Below are positions 1-7,476 of a stretch of DNA of 40,120 nucleotides, in pieces. Where the stretch lies: contig NZ_JABFAU010000002.1 of NCBI RefSeq assembly GCF_017168335.1, forward strand, positions 242,924 through 283,043. The letters run 5' to 3'. Below the pieces are notes generated by a model. The model searched no databases, was not told where the DNA came from, and saw nothing but the letters and a program-made list of their open reading frames with translations. Every line of letters begins with the position of its first letter. Within the stretch, counting starts at the first letter, position 1. Position numbers and translations under genes: made by a program. This DNA comes from Rhodococcus sp. KRD162. GTDB taxonomy: Bacteria > Actinomycetota > Actinomycetes > Mycobacteriales > Mycobacteriaceae.

Positions 1-61
1 GAGCCGGCCCCCACATCGCCTGAACCCGCCCACACCTCAACAACCCCGAAAACGCAATCCA

Positions 62-89
62 GCCCCGCACCGAAAACACGGTGCGGGGC
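62..89. terminator. Rho-independent-type hairpin downstream of the SRPBCC gene
   Basis: An 11-bp perfect inverted repeat (62-72 with 79-89) encloses a 6-nt A-rich loop. It lies about 40 nt past the stop of the minus-strand SRPBCC gene. Read on the minus strand it is followed by a moderately T-rich stretch (TTTT within about 15 nt), which fits a terminator. It could also serve a plus-strand gene ending just left of it, because one plus frame has a stop at 21-23, but too little sequence is present to identify such a gene. Confidence 0.75.
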
Positions 90-129
90 CGGAAGAGATT
101 GTCGTGCAACTACTTCAGCAAGGGATCTG

Positions 130-558
130 TCACTGCAATGCCGCCAAGTTCGCAACAGACTTCTTGACATCGGTATCGAGAGCTCGTGCCACCACCGAAC
201 CCACCGGACCGAACAACACACCGCCACCGAACTTCGCATCGAGCGTCAACTCCGAACCTCCCTCGGCCTCACGCACATGGACGGTCAACGAAATCTTCAC
301 CCCGCCCTTACCGCGGCCGGACATCTCGATCAGTTTCGGCTCGTCGTATTCGGTGAAGGTCCAGTGGATCGTGTTCTTGAACCCTTTGACCTTCACCAGT
401 GACTCCACCTCGGTGCCCTTGCCGACCTTCTTCGGCGGTGGACTGCACCACCCACCGTGGATCGTCATCCACTCGTCGAACCGATCGAGCGCGGAAGCCT
501 TGTCCCACGCACCCTGCGGATTCTCCGGCATCTGTACCGAGACACTGATCGTCGCCAT
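130..558 (-). CDS. SRPBCC family protein (polyketide cyclase/START-like fold)
   Basis: A protein of about 142 residues starting at the ATG at 558; a GTG at 576 would add six residues, and neither start has a convincing ribosome binding site. The sequence pattern (N-terminal strand ATISVSVQMP, a central GGWC segment, then alternating beta strands and a long C-terminal helix) is that of the SRPBCC/polyketide-cyclase superfamily, which binds hydrophobic ligands in a deep cavity. No catalytic residues can be assigned, so the ligand is unknown. It is transcribed divergently from ligD with about 60 nt between the starts. In mycobacteria ku, not this gene, sits beside ligD. The gene ends at a hairpin terminator. 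Confidence 0.75.
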   Translation of the reverse strand: MATISVSVQMPENPQGAWDKASALDRFDEWMTIHGGWCSPPPKKVGKGTEVESLVKVKGFKNTIHWTFTEYDEPKLIEMSGRGKGGVKISLTVHVREAEGGSELTLDAKFGGGVLFGPVGSVVARALDTDVKKSVANLAALQ

Positions 559-606
559 AGGAGAAGAGCCTGTCACAAGTCCGCAGCATGTTCAGACGGC
601 GGCCGT

Positions 607-612
607 TAACCT
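607..612 (+). promoter_or_regulatory. -10 element of a probable leaderless ligD promoter
   Basis: TAACCT ends 6 nt before the ligD ATG at 619. This leaves no room for a Shine-Dalgarno site if transcription starts at the usual distance. The same TANNNT-to-start spacing recurs at several genes in this window. Confidence 0.5.
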
Positions 613-618
613 GAGACG

Positions 619-2901
619 ATGGCCACGCTCGAGATCGAAGGTCGAAAGGTCTCCGTCACCAACCTCGACAAAGTGTTGTACCCCGAGACCGGCACCACCA
701 AGGGCAACATCATCGAGTACTACGTTGCCATCGCACCCGCAATGCTTCCGCACCTCGCGGGCCGAGCCGTGACCCGTAAACGCTGGCCGAACGGCATCGA
801 TCAGTCCTCGTTCTTCGAGAAGAATCTCGCCGCTTCTGCACCGGACTGGCTCGACCGCCGGTCGATGCAGCATTCCGACCGCATCGTCACCTACCCCCTG
901 TTCTCCGACGCAGCCGATCTCGCCTGGCTCGGGCAACAGGCGGCCATCGAAGCGCACGTTCCGCAGTGGCGGTTCGACGGCACCGAACCCGGACCGGCGA
1001 CCCGCATGGTCTTCGACCTCGACCCCGGCGATGACGTCGATCTCGCTCGATGCGCCGAAGTAGCGTGCGAGATAAGAGATCTGATCGGCGATATCGGGAT
1101 GACCGCGTATCCGGTCACCAGTGGCAGCAAAGGAATTCACCTCTACGTGCCGCTCGAGAAGCCACTGACGACATCGGGTGCCTCCACCGTCGCCAAACGT
1201 GTTGCCACACTGCTCGAAGAACGCTCACCGGATCGGGTCACGGCCACGATGGCGAAGGCGAAGCGAACCGGACGGGTGTTCGTCGACTGGAGCCAGAACA
1301 ACGGCAAGAAGACGACGGTCGCCCCGTACTCGTTGCGTGGGCGAGCGTTGCCCACCGTCGCAGCGCCACGTACCTGGGACGAGCTGGAATCGGCGGGCCT
1401 GCAGCAGCTTCGATTCGAGGAAGTACTGGAACGATTCCAGGACCTCGGTGATCTGCTGGCACAACTGGACCCCCCAGTCGACTCGGTCCCCCACAACAGC
1501 CCTGCCACAGACAAACTCGACAAGTACCGCAGTATGCGCAGTGCCGACAAGACGCCCGAGCCGATACCGACCACCGCCGAGCCGAAGGGCAACGACGACA
1601 CCTTCGTCATCCAGGAACACCATGCCCGACGCCTGCACTACGACTTCCGGCTCGAACACGGCGGAGTGCTGGTCTCGTGGGCCGTCCCCAAGAACATCCC
1701 GGTCGATCCGAAGCAGAATCGGCTGGCCGTACACACCGAGGACCACCCGCTCGAATACGCATCGTTCTCCGGTCGAATACCGAAGGGCGAATACGGCGGC
1801 GGCGATGTCACGATCTGGGACCGCGGAACCTACGAGCTGGAGAAGTGGCGTGAGGACGAAGTCATCGTCGTCCTGCACGGCTCGAAGGCGCGCGGCAGGT
1901 TCGCCCTGATTCGCACCAAAGGCAACCAGTGGTTGATGCATCTGATGAAGGACGCATCCAGCAGCACGACCGAAAGTCCACCACCCCAGAACATCTCGCC
2001 GATGCTCGCCACCGCCGGTGAGATCGACGACCTGCCGGACGGGGAATGGTCATTCGAAGGCAAGTGGGACGGTTTCCGTATCGTTGCGGAACTGATGCAC
2101 GGCGCGATGACTCTGCGCACACGTAGCGGCAACGACTACACCGAGAAATTCGGTGCACTGCAATCCTTGGCCGACGACCTGGTCGAACACGAGGCCGTCA
2201 TCGACGGGGAAGTCGTCGTGTTCGACGAACATGGCATCAGCAGTTTCGAGATGCTGCAGAACGCAACCCGGGACGAGATCCGGTTCATTGCCTTCGATCT
2301 GCTCTACCTCGACGGCACCTCCCTGATCCGGAAGAAGTATTCCGATCGCCGACGCCTCCTCGAGCTACTCACCACCGGGCTCGACTCGGTTCTGGTGCCA
2401 CCGCAGCTGACGGGGTCCGCCGAGGACGCCATCGCCGAGAGCAGGGAACGTGGTTGGGAGGGAGTCGTTGCCAAACGTACCGATTCGATCTACCAACCGG
2501 GCAAACGAGCGCACACCTGGATCAAACACAAGAATTGGCGCACGCAGGACATCGTGATCGGTGGATGGCGTCCGGGCCGGGGCCGTCGATCCGGTGGATT
2601 CGGCTCCTTGCTGATGGGGATCCCCGATGGGGACCGCCTGCGCTACGTCGGCCGCGTCGGAACCGGGTTCGACGACCGCACCCTCGACTCTCTCGCGGCG
2701 CTGCTCGCTCCGCTCGAGGCCGCAGACAGTCCGTTCTCCTCGATACTGCCGACCGCCGATCGCACCGGCGCGGTATGGGTGGAACCGAGCCTGGTCGGCG
2801 AGGTTCGGTACTACGAAGCAACCGAGTCGGGTCACCTCAGGCATCCGAGTTGGCGCGGCCTGCGCCCCGACAAAGCACCGAACGACGTCGTTCTCGAGTA
2901 A
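619..2901 (+). CDS. ligD: Multifunctional NHEJ DNA ligase D (polymerase-phosphoesterase-ligase)
   Basis: A 760-residue protein that repairs double-strand breaks with Ku by non-homologous end joining: it fills in ends, trims 3' ends and seals nicks using ATP. Domain order is polymerase/primase (about 1-290), phosphoesterase (about 320-445) and ligase (about 460-760), the order and length of the mycobacterial enzyme. The polymerase metal-binding pair is D133/D135 in VFDLDPG. The phosphoesterase has the H334-H335...H340-x-D342 signature. The ligase nucleotidyl-transfer lysine is K482 in EGKWDG, and the C-terminal OB-fold region is present. All three activities look intact. No ku gene is in the window; it may lie to the left. 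The start follows a probable leaderless promoter. Confidence 0.96.
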   Translation: MATLEIEGRKVSVTNLDKVLYPETGTTKGNIIEYYVAIAPAMLPHLAGRAVTRKRWPNGIDQSSFFEKNLAASAPDWLDRRSMQHSDRIVTYPLFSDAADLAWLGQQAAIEAHVPQWRFDGTEPGPATRMVFDLDPGDDVDLARCAEVACEIRDLIGDIGMTAYPVTSGSKGIHLYVPLEKPLTTSGASTVAKRVATLLEERSPDRVTATMAKAKRTGRVFVDWSQNNGKKTTVAPYSLRGRALPTVAAPRTWDELESAGLQQLRFEEVLERFQDLGDLLAQLDPPVDSVPHNSPATDKLDKYRSMRSADKTPEPIPTTAEPKGNDDTFVIQEHHARRLHYDFRLEHGGVLVSWAVPKNIPVDPKQNRLAVHTEDHPLEYASFSGRIPKGEYGGGDVTIWDRGTYELEKWREDEVIVVLHGSKARGRFALIRTKGNQWLMHLMKDASSSTTESPPPQNISPMLATAGEIDDLPDGEWSFEGKWDGFRIVAELMHGAMTLRTRSGNDYTEKFGALQSLADDLVEHEAVIDGEVVVFDEHGISSFEMLQNATRDEIRFIAFDLLYLDGTSLIRKKYSDRRRLLELLTTGLDSVLVPPQLTGSAEDAIAESRERGWEGVVAKRTDSIYQPGKRAHTWIKHKNWRTQDIVIGGWRPGRGRRSGGFGSLLMGIPDGDRLRYVGRVGTGFDDRTLDSLAALLAPLEAADSPFSSILPTADRTGAVWVEPSLVGEVRYYEATESGHLRHPSWRGLRPDKAPNDVVLE

Positions 2902-3128
2902 CGCTCGATGTGCGGGGCAACATCTCTCCTTCCCTCGAGAAACCGGCACTCGGACCGTTCTTCTGTTGCCATAGAATCTCCGAGTGCGTACCGTTCGTCC
3001 TACCGTTTCCAGGGGGAGCACAACGAGTCGCTGTAACTGCTGTATCGATTTGCCGCCGGCTCCACGGGAGCTTGTCGGATCGTCGGAACGCTTGCCGTTT
3101 CGATTCAGGCACGGAGGGGATTATCTAG

Positions 3129-4343
3129 ATGCGGGTTCACAAATTGGCAGGCGCTGCCGCAATCACGGCAGTGGCCGTGTTGTGCTCATCGCTCGTCGGC
3201 GCAGGTCAGGCTGCGGCTGAGCCGCTCATGCCGACCCCTATCGCAGACGGATTCGGCGCACCGCCCGCAGATCTAGAAGCCCTGCAACCGGGCGATGTCA
3301 TCTCCAGCCGACCGATGCCACCGCCGCCCGGATTCTTCGATATCGACGTGTGGCAGCTCAAGTTCCGCTCGACCGATTCGGCCGGCGACCCCATCGCAGC
3401 GATCAACACCGTGTTGGTTCCGCACAACAAAGCCCCCAATGGCCCGCTGCTGTCTTACCAACACATCATCAATGCACTCGGTCTCGAATGTGCACCTTCA
3501 CAAGCACTCTGGTCCAACGACCCCAATCTGGCGATCCGGGAGGCTCCCGCCCTCAACGCAGTGCTGCAGCGCGGCTGGACCGTCGTCATCGCAGATCACC
3601 TCGGGCCTAGAAGCGCCTACGGTGCCGCCAAGCTCGGCGGGCAGATCGTGCTCGACAGTATTCGCGCCACGCAACGCTTCGACCCCATCCAGGTTCAGCA
3701 GAGCCGGGTCGCGCTGGCGGGCTACTCCGGCGGCGGCATGGCAACAGCGTGGGCCGCGGCGTTGCAGAACGACTACGCACCCGAACTCAACATCGTCGGG
3801 AGCGCAGCCGGTGGTGCCCCGATGAACCTCGAGCGCATGGCTCGCGATCTCGGGTTCGCTCCGCACCCGATGTTCGGTCTGGCTTTCGCCGCCGCAATCG
3901 GTATCGAACGTGAGTACCCCACTCGCATCCCGATCAGTTCTCAGCTGAACCCGCTCGGCAAGGAGATCGAGCGCAAGATTCAGAACGGATGCACCAACGA
4001 CATCATCGCCGCGGGCGCAGGCAAGAGCGCCATGGAGGTCGCAGGCAAGCTGGACCTGATGAACAGCCCGGAGATGATTGCGGCCGTCAACGAGAACAGC
4101 GTCGAGATGTACCCCGGCGTGCCGAAGGCTCCGTACTTCGAGTGGCACAGCCCCGCCGATGCATTGATCCCGGTCAGTGCCATCGACAACACCATTGCTC
4201 GATACTGCCGCGCAGGAGTTCTGGTCACCGAGGTGAAGGTGCCGAGCAACGATCACCTGACCGCGGCGGTACTCGGACTTCCGCAGGCATTGGAGTGGAT
4301 CGACCAGCGATTCGCTGGAGTACCGGCAACGACCAACTGTTGA
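3129..4343 (+). CDS. Secreted lipase (secretory lipase/LIP family, alpha/beta hydrolase)
   Basis: A 404-residue exported esterase/lipase. It begins with a Sec signal peptide: charged MRVHK, a hydrophobic Ala/Val core, and cleavage probably after the AAA near residue 31. The nucleophile elbow GYSGG places the catalytic serine at S200; the probable partners are D344 (SPADALIP) and H376 (NDHL). This matches the fungal-type secretory lipase family (PF03583), common in Nocardiaceae and mycobacteria and acting on extracellular acyl esters. The start has a good ribosome site (GGAGGGG about 9 nt upstream). The 227-nt gap before it holds a possible -10 (TAGAAT, 2972-2977), which would give an unusually long leader of about 145 nt; I see no riboswitch in it. 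Substrate is unknown. Confidence 0.9.
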   Translation: MRVHKLAGAAAITAVAVLCSSLVGAGQAAAEPLMPTPIADGFGAPPADLEALQPGDVISSRPMPPPPGFFDIDVWQLKFRSTDSAGDPIAAINTVLVPHNKAPNGPLLSYQHIINALGLECAPSQALWSNDPNLAIREAPALNAVLQRGWTVVIADHLGPRSAYGAAKLGGQIVLDSIRATQRFDPIQVQQSRVALAGYSGGGMATAWAAALQNDYAPELNIVGSAAGGAPMNLERMARDLGFAPHPMFGLAFAAAIGIEREYPTRIPISSQLNPLGKEIERKIQNGCTNDIIAAGAGKSAMEVAGKLDLMNSPEMIAAVNENSVEMYPGVPKAPYFEWHSPADALIPVSAIDNTIARYCRAGVLVTEVKVPSNDHLTAAVLGLPQALEWIDQRFAGVPATTNC

Positions 4344-4390
4344 TCTGATCGCCCGGGCCGGCGGAGGCACGTCCACCAACACACTGGAGG

Positions 4391-4409
4391 ATCGGTTAGG
4401 CTAACCTCG
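4391..4409. promoter_or_regulatory. IdeR/DtxR iron box upstream of the siderophore-binding lipoprotein
   Basis: The 19-mer matches the consensus TTAGGTTAGGCTAACCTAA at 15 of 19 positions, with an uninterrupted core GGTTAGGCTAACCT. It lies 24-42 nt before the ATG of the iron-siderophore binding protein, where bound Fe-IdeR would block transcription. This predicts induction under iron limitation. Confidence 0.88.
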
Positions 4410-4432
4410 CTTACCTGAGCGAGGAGATCCCC

Positions 4433-5422
4433 ATGAAGAACCCTGCCCTGCTGGCCGCCGCCGGTGCCTCCGTGTTGGCGCTGGCGGTTGGCTGTTCCAC
4501 CGATGACAGATCCGCTGCATCCAGCACTTCCGGTAGCGCGGATGGCTTCCCGGTCGCCATCGAGCATCGGTTCGGCGAGACGGTCGTCGATGCCGAGCCG
4601 ACCCGCATCGTGACGATCGGGTTCAACGAGCAGGACTTCGTACTCGCTCTCGGCGTCGAGCCCGTCGCCACTCGGGGCAACCTCGGTTACGACTACCGGC
4701 AGCGGCCCTGGGCCCAAGAAGCGCTCGGCGGCACCGAGATTCCCGAGGTCGGGAGCACCGACCTCAACCTGGAGCAGATCGCAGTGCAGGGACCCGATCT
4801 GATCCTCGGCCCGTACTCGTTCATCGATCAGAGCCAGTACGACACTCTCTCGAGCATGGCCCCCACGATCGCCGACATCGGCGGCTACGAGGACGTACCA
4901 GCCGCGACCTGGCAGCAGGAATTCGCTACGGTCGGCGAGGCCCTCGGCAAGTCTCAGGAAGCGAACGATCAGACGGCCGAGCTCGAGCAGAAGTTCGCCG
5001 ACACCGAAGCCGCGCACCCCCAGTTCACCGGCAAGTCACTGTCTCTCGCGTTCGTCGTGAACGACGGCAGCTACCTGCTTCTCGGCAAGGACGACATCCG
5101 CGCCCTGTTCTTCACCGACCTCGGCTTCGAGATACCCGACGCGTCCGAGACGATCAGCCCCGAGAACCTCGGCCGACTGGACACCGACGTTCTCGTCATC
5201 GCCGGCGAGACCCGCGAGCAACTCCAGGCCGACCCGCTGATCGCCGCCCTCGACGCCGTGCAGCAGGATCGAACCGTCTACATCGGCTCGTTCAGCGCCG
5301 ATCTGCCCGCGGCCCTCGGCTACTCGAGCCCACTGTCGCTGAACTACGCAATCGACGGATTCGCTCCCCTGCTGGCGGCGGCCGCCGACAACGACCCTTC
5401 CACGGTGGTACCGACACCCTGA
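4433..5422 (+). CDS. Iron-siderophore ABC transporter substrate-binding lipoprotein
   Basis: A 329-residue lipoprotein of the FepB/FecB (TroA-like, periplasmic binding) fold that captures ferric siderophores outside the membrane for an ABC importer. The N-terminus is a lipoprotein signal peptide ending in AVGC, with C21 as the lipidated residue, followed by a Ser/Asp-rich linker. The TRIVTIGFNEQDF and PDLILGPYSF segments are typical of the family. The ATG has a strong GAGGAG site. The iron box just upstream makes iron repression likely. No cognate permease or ATPase gene is adjacent: the next gene is an exporter, convergent with a 25-nt gap. Partner transporters must therefore be encoded elsewhere. 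The siderophore type cannot be told. Confidence 0.92.
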   Translation: MKNPALLAAAGASVLALAVGCSTDDRSAASSTSGSADGFPVAIEHRFGETVVDAEPTRIVTIGFNEQDFVLALGVEPVATRGNLGYDYRQRPWAQEALGGTEIPEVGSTDLNLEQIAVQGPDLILGPYSFIDQSQYDTLSSMAPTIADIGGYEDVPAATWQQEFATVGEALGKSQEANDQTAELEQKFADTEAAHPQFTGKSLSLAFVVNDGSYLLLGKDDIRALFFTDLGFEIPDASETISPENLGRLDTDVLVIAGETREQLQADPLIAALDAVQQDRTVYIGSFSADLPAALGYSSPLSLNYAIDGFAPLLAAAADNDPSTVVPTP

Positions 5423-5447
5423 CGACGCTGCTTCGATCCGCCAGGTG

Positions 5448-7334
5448 TCAGCCCTGTCCCACTCGCGCGCCGTCCGACTGGGAGAACTGCGTCCGGTGCA
5501 GTTCCTCGTAGCGGCCGCCTACCGCGAGGAGTTCGTCGTGGGTGCCGCGCTCGACGATCCGCCCGTCTTCGACCACCAGGATCACATCGGCTGCCCGGAT
5601 CGTCGAAAGCCGGTGCGCGATAACCACGGACGTCTTTCCGTCCAAGGCCTCGGCCAACGCGGCCTGCACGGCGGCCTCGGACGTCGAGTCGAGCGAGGCG
5701 GTCGCTTCGTCGAGGATGACGACACGGGGCTGCGCGATCAGCAACCGCGCGATCGTCAAGCGTTGACGCTCGCCACCGGAGAGCCGATACCCGCGTTCGC
5801 CGACGACGGTATCGAGGCCATCGGGTAGGGAACGGACGAGATCGGCCAGCCGCGCCCTCGACAGCGCATCCCACAGTTCGTCGTCGGTGGCGTCGGGCCG
5901 CGGTAGCTGCAGATTCGACCGAATGCTCTCGTGGAACAGGTGACCGTCCTGAGTCACCATTCCCACTGTGCCACGCACTGATTCGGCCGTGAGATCCTTC
6001 ACGTCGATGCCGCCGAGCCGAACCGCTCCGCTGTCGACGTCGTACAGCCGCGCCACCAGCTGCGCGATGGTGGACTTACCGGCACCCGAGGATCCGACCA
6101 GCGCGACCATGTGGCCCGGTTCGGCGCGGAACGACACACCGTGCAGAACCTCTTCGCCCCCTCGCGAATCCAGAGTTGCGACCTCCTCGAGCGAAGCCAG
6201 CGAGACCTTGTCCGCCGAGGGATAGGCGAATCGAACGTCGTCGAATTCGACGGCTACCGGCCCCGGCGGCACCGTCTGCGCGTCGGGCTTGTCAGCGATG
6301 AGGGGAACGAGATCGAGAATCTCGAAGACCCGCTCGAAGCTGACCAGCGCGCTCATGACCTCCACCCGAGCACTGGCCAGCGCGGTCAGTGGAGAGTAGA
6401 GCCGGGCCAGCAGAAGCGACAGCGCCACAACCGAACCCGGGTCCAGTCGACCACTGAGTGCGTAGAAGCCGCCGAGGCCGTACACCACGGCGAGAGCAAG
6501 GGCGGACACCAGCGTCAGCGCCGTCACGAACACCGTCTGCACCATGGCACTGCGCACTCCGATGTCTCGGACCCGCCTGGCTCGGATCGCGAACTCGACC
6601 GATTCCTGCTGTGGATGACCGAACAGCTTCACCAGCGTCGCCCCGGGGGCCGAGAAACGCTCGGTCATCTGCGTGCTCATCGCTGAGTTGTGTGCTGCCG
6701 CTTCGCGTTGCAACCGCGCGAGGCGTCGACCCATCCGGCGCGCAGGAAGCACGAACACCGGCAGCAGGATCAGTGCGAGAAGCGTGATCTGCCAGGAGAT
6801 TCCGATCATCACCACGAGGGTCAGCGCCAGTGTCACCAGGTTGCTGACGACGCCGGACAGGGTGGTGCTGAAGGCGCGCTGCGCTCCGATGACGTCGTTG
6901 TTGAGCCGACTCACCAGCGCACCGGTGCGGGTCCGGGTGAAGAACGCTATCGGCATGCGTTGCACGTGATCGAACACAGCGGTCCGTAGATCCAGGATCA
7001 GGCTTTCGCCGATGTTCGCCGAGAGCCACCGATTGATCAGACCGAGCGCAGCATCCACCAGTGCGATCGCGGCGATGGCCAATGCGAGCAATACCACCAC
7101 GCGCAGTTCTCGTCCGTCGACGATCGCGTTGACGACCCGACCGGCAAGCACCGGCGTGGCCACCGCAAGCACGGCCAGGGCAACGCTGAGCACCAGGAAT
7201 CCCCCGAGGGAACGCCGATGTGGGGCCGCGAACGACAGGATCCTGCGGGCGGTCTCCTTGGAGAACGACGATCGCGTGTCTGGACTGTGCATCGAGCGAT
7301 ACATCTGGTTCCAGGCGGTCATTTCCATGCTCAT
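5448..7334 (-). CDS. ABC exporter, fused permease and ATPase (multidrug/lipid type)
   Basis: A 628-residue half-transporter in the MsbA/LmrA-like class. Roughly residues 40-345 form the six-helix exporter domain and 370-610 the ATPase. The Walker A motif GSSGAGKS has its lysine at K420. The LSGGERQR signature (about 517-524) and the Walker B ILDEATAS are intact, so an active homodimer is possible. It probably exports a drug, lipid or peptide. Its position tail-to-tail with a siderophore-binding protein suggests a link to siderophores, but it has no iron box. Instead its promoter has MerR-family architecture (see 7355-7385), which points to induction by a drug or redox signal. The ATG at 7334 is preceded by GAGG; an in-frame ATG at 7328 is an alternative. 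Confidence 0.93.
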   Translation of the reverse strand: MSMEMTAWNQMYRSMHSPDTRSSFSKETARRILSFAAPHRRSLGGFLVLSVALAVLAVATPVLAGRVVNAIVDGRELRVVVLLALAIAAIALVDAALGLINRWLSANIGESLILDLRTAVFDHVQRMPIAFFTRTRTGALVSRLNNDVIGAQRAFSTTLSGVVSNLVTLALTLVVMIGISWQITLLALILLPVFVLPARRMGRRLARLQREAAAHNSAMSTQMTERFSAPGATLVKLFGHPQQESVEFAIRARRVRDIGVRSAMVQTVFVTALTLVSALALAVVYGLGGFYALSGRLDPGSVVALSLLLARLYSPLTALASARVEVMSALVSFERVFEILDLVPLIADKPDAQTVPPGPVAVEFDDVRFAYPSADKVSLASLEEVATLDSRGGEEVLHGVSFRAEPGHMVALVGSSGAGKSTIAQLVARLYDVDSGAVRLGGIDVKDLTAESVRGTVGMVTQDGHLFHESIRSNLQLPRPDATDDELWDALSRARLADLVRSLPDGLDTVVGERGYRLSGGERQRLTIARLLIAQPRVVILDEATASLDSTSEAAVQAALAEALDGKTSVVIAHRLSTIRAADVILVVEDGRIVERGTHDELLAVGGRYEELHRTQFSQSDGARVGQG

Positions 7335-7354
7335 GTCATCATCCTCATGTCAAC

Positions 7355-7385
7355 AACGTAGAACCTCGACATAGCTCGAGGTCAA
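7355..7385 (-). promoter_or_regulatory. MerR-family-type promoter/operator of the ABC exporter
   Basis: On the minus strand, -35 TTGACC (7380-7385) and -10 TACGTT (7355-7360) are separated by 19 bp instead of 17. The spacer is filled by an inverted repeat ACCTCGA-N6-TCGAGGT (7363-7382) that starts within the -35 box. The over-long spacer with a dyad in this phase is the hallmark of promoters activated by MerR/SoxR/BmrR regulators through DNA distortion. The predicted start site lies about 14 nt before the exporter ATG. No merR-type gene lies next to it, so the regulator would act from elsewhere. Confidence 0.65.
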
Positions 7386-7476
7386 GCGCGGGCCACTCGT
7401 GCCCGCGTCGGCCTCGCCGAGCGACGGGTCCGAGTCTCGGTAACGCAAGACCGGACCTGCCGCTCCCATGGTCATC

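Noticed and set aside
1..61. Possible 3' end of an upstream plus-strand gene (stop TGA at 21-23 in one frame)
   Set aside because: Only six codons precede the stop and they match nothing recognisable; a Ku gene was considered but cannot be supported.
592..1140. Long minus-strand frame opposite ligD
   Set aside because: It is a high-GC antisense shadow of the ligD reading frame with no family resemblance. The same applies to the long antisense frames opposite the lipase, lon, glycosylase and UbiB genes.
2902..3128. Possible riboswitch or structured leader before the lipase gene
   Set aside because: A -10-like TAGAAT would give a long leader, but I see only a weak short hairpin and no conserved riboswitch elements.
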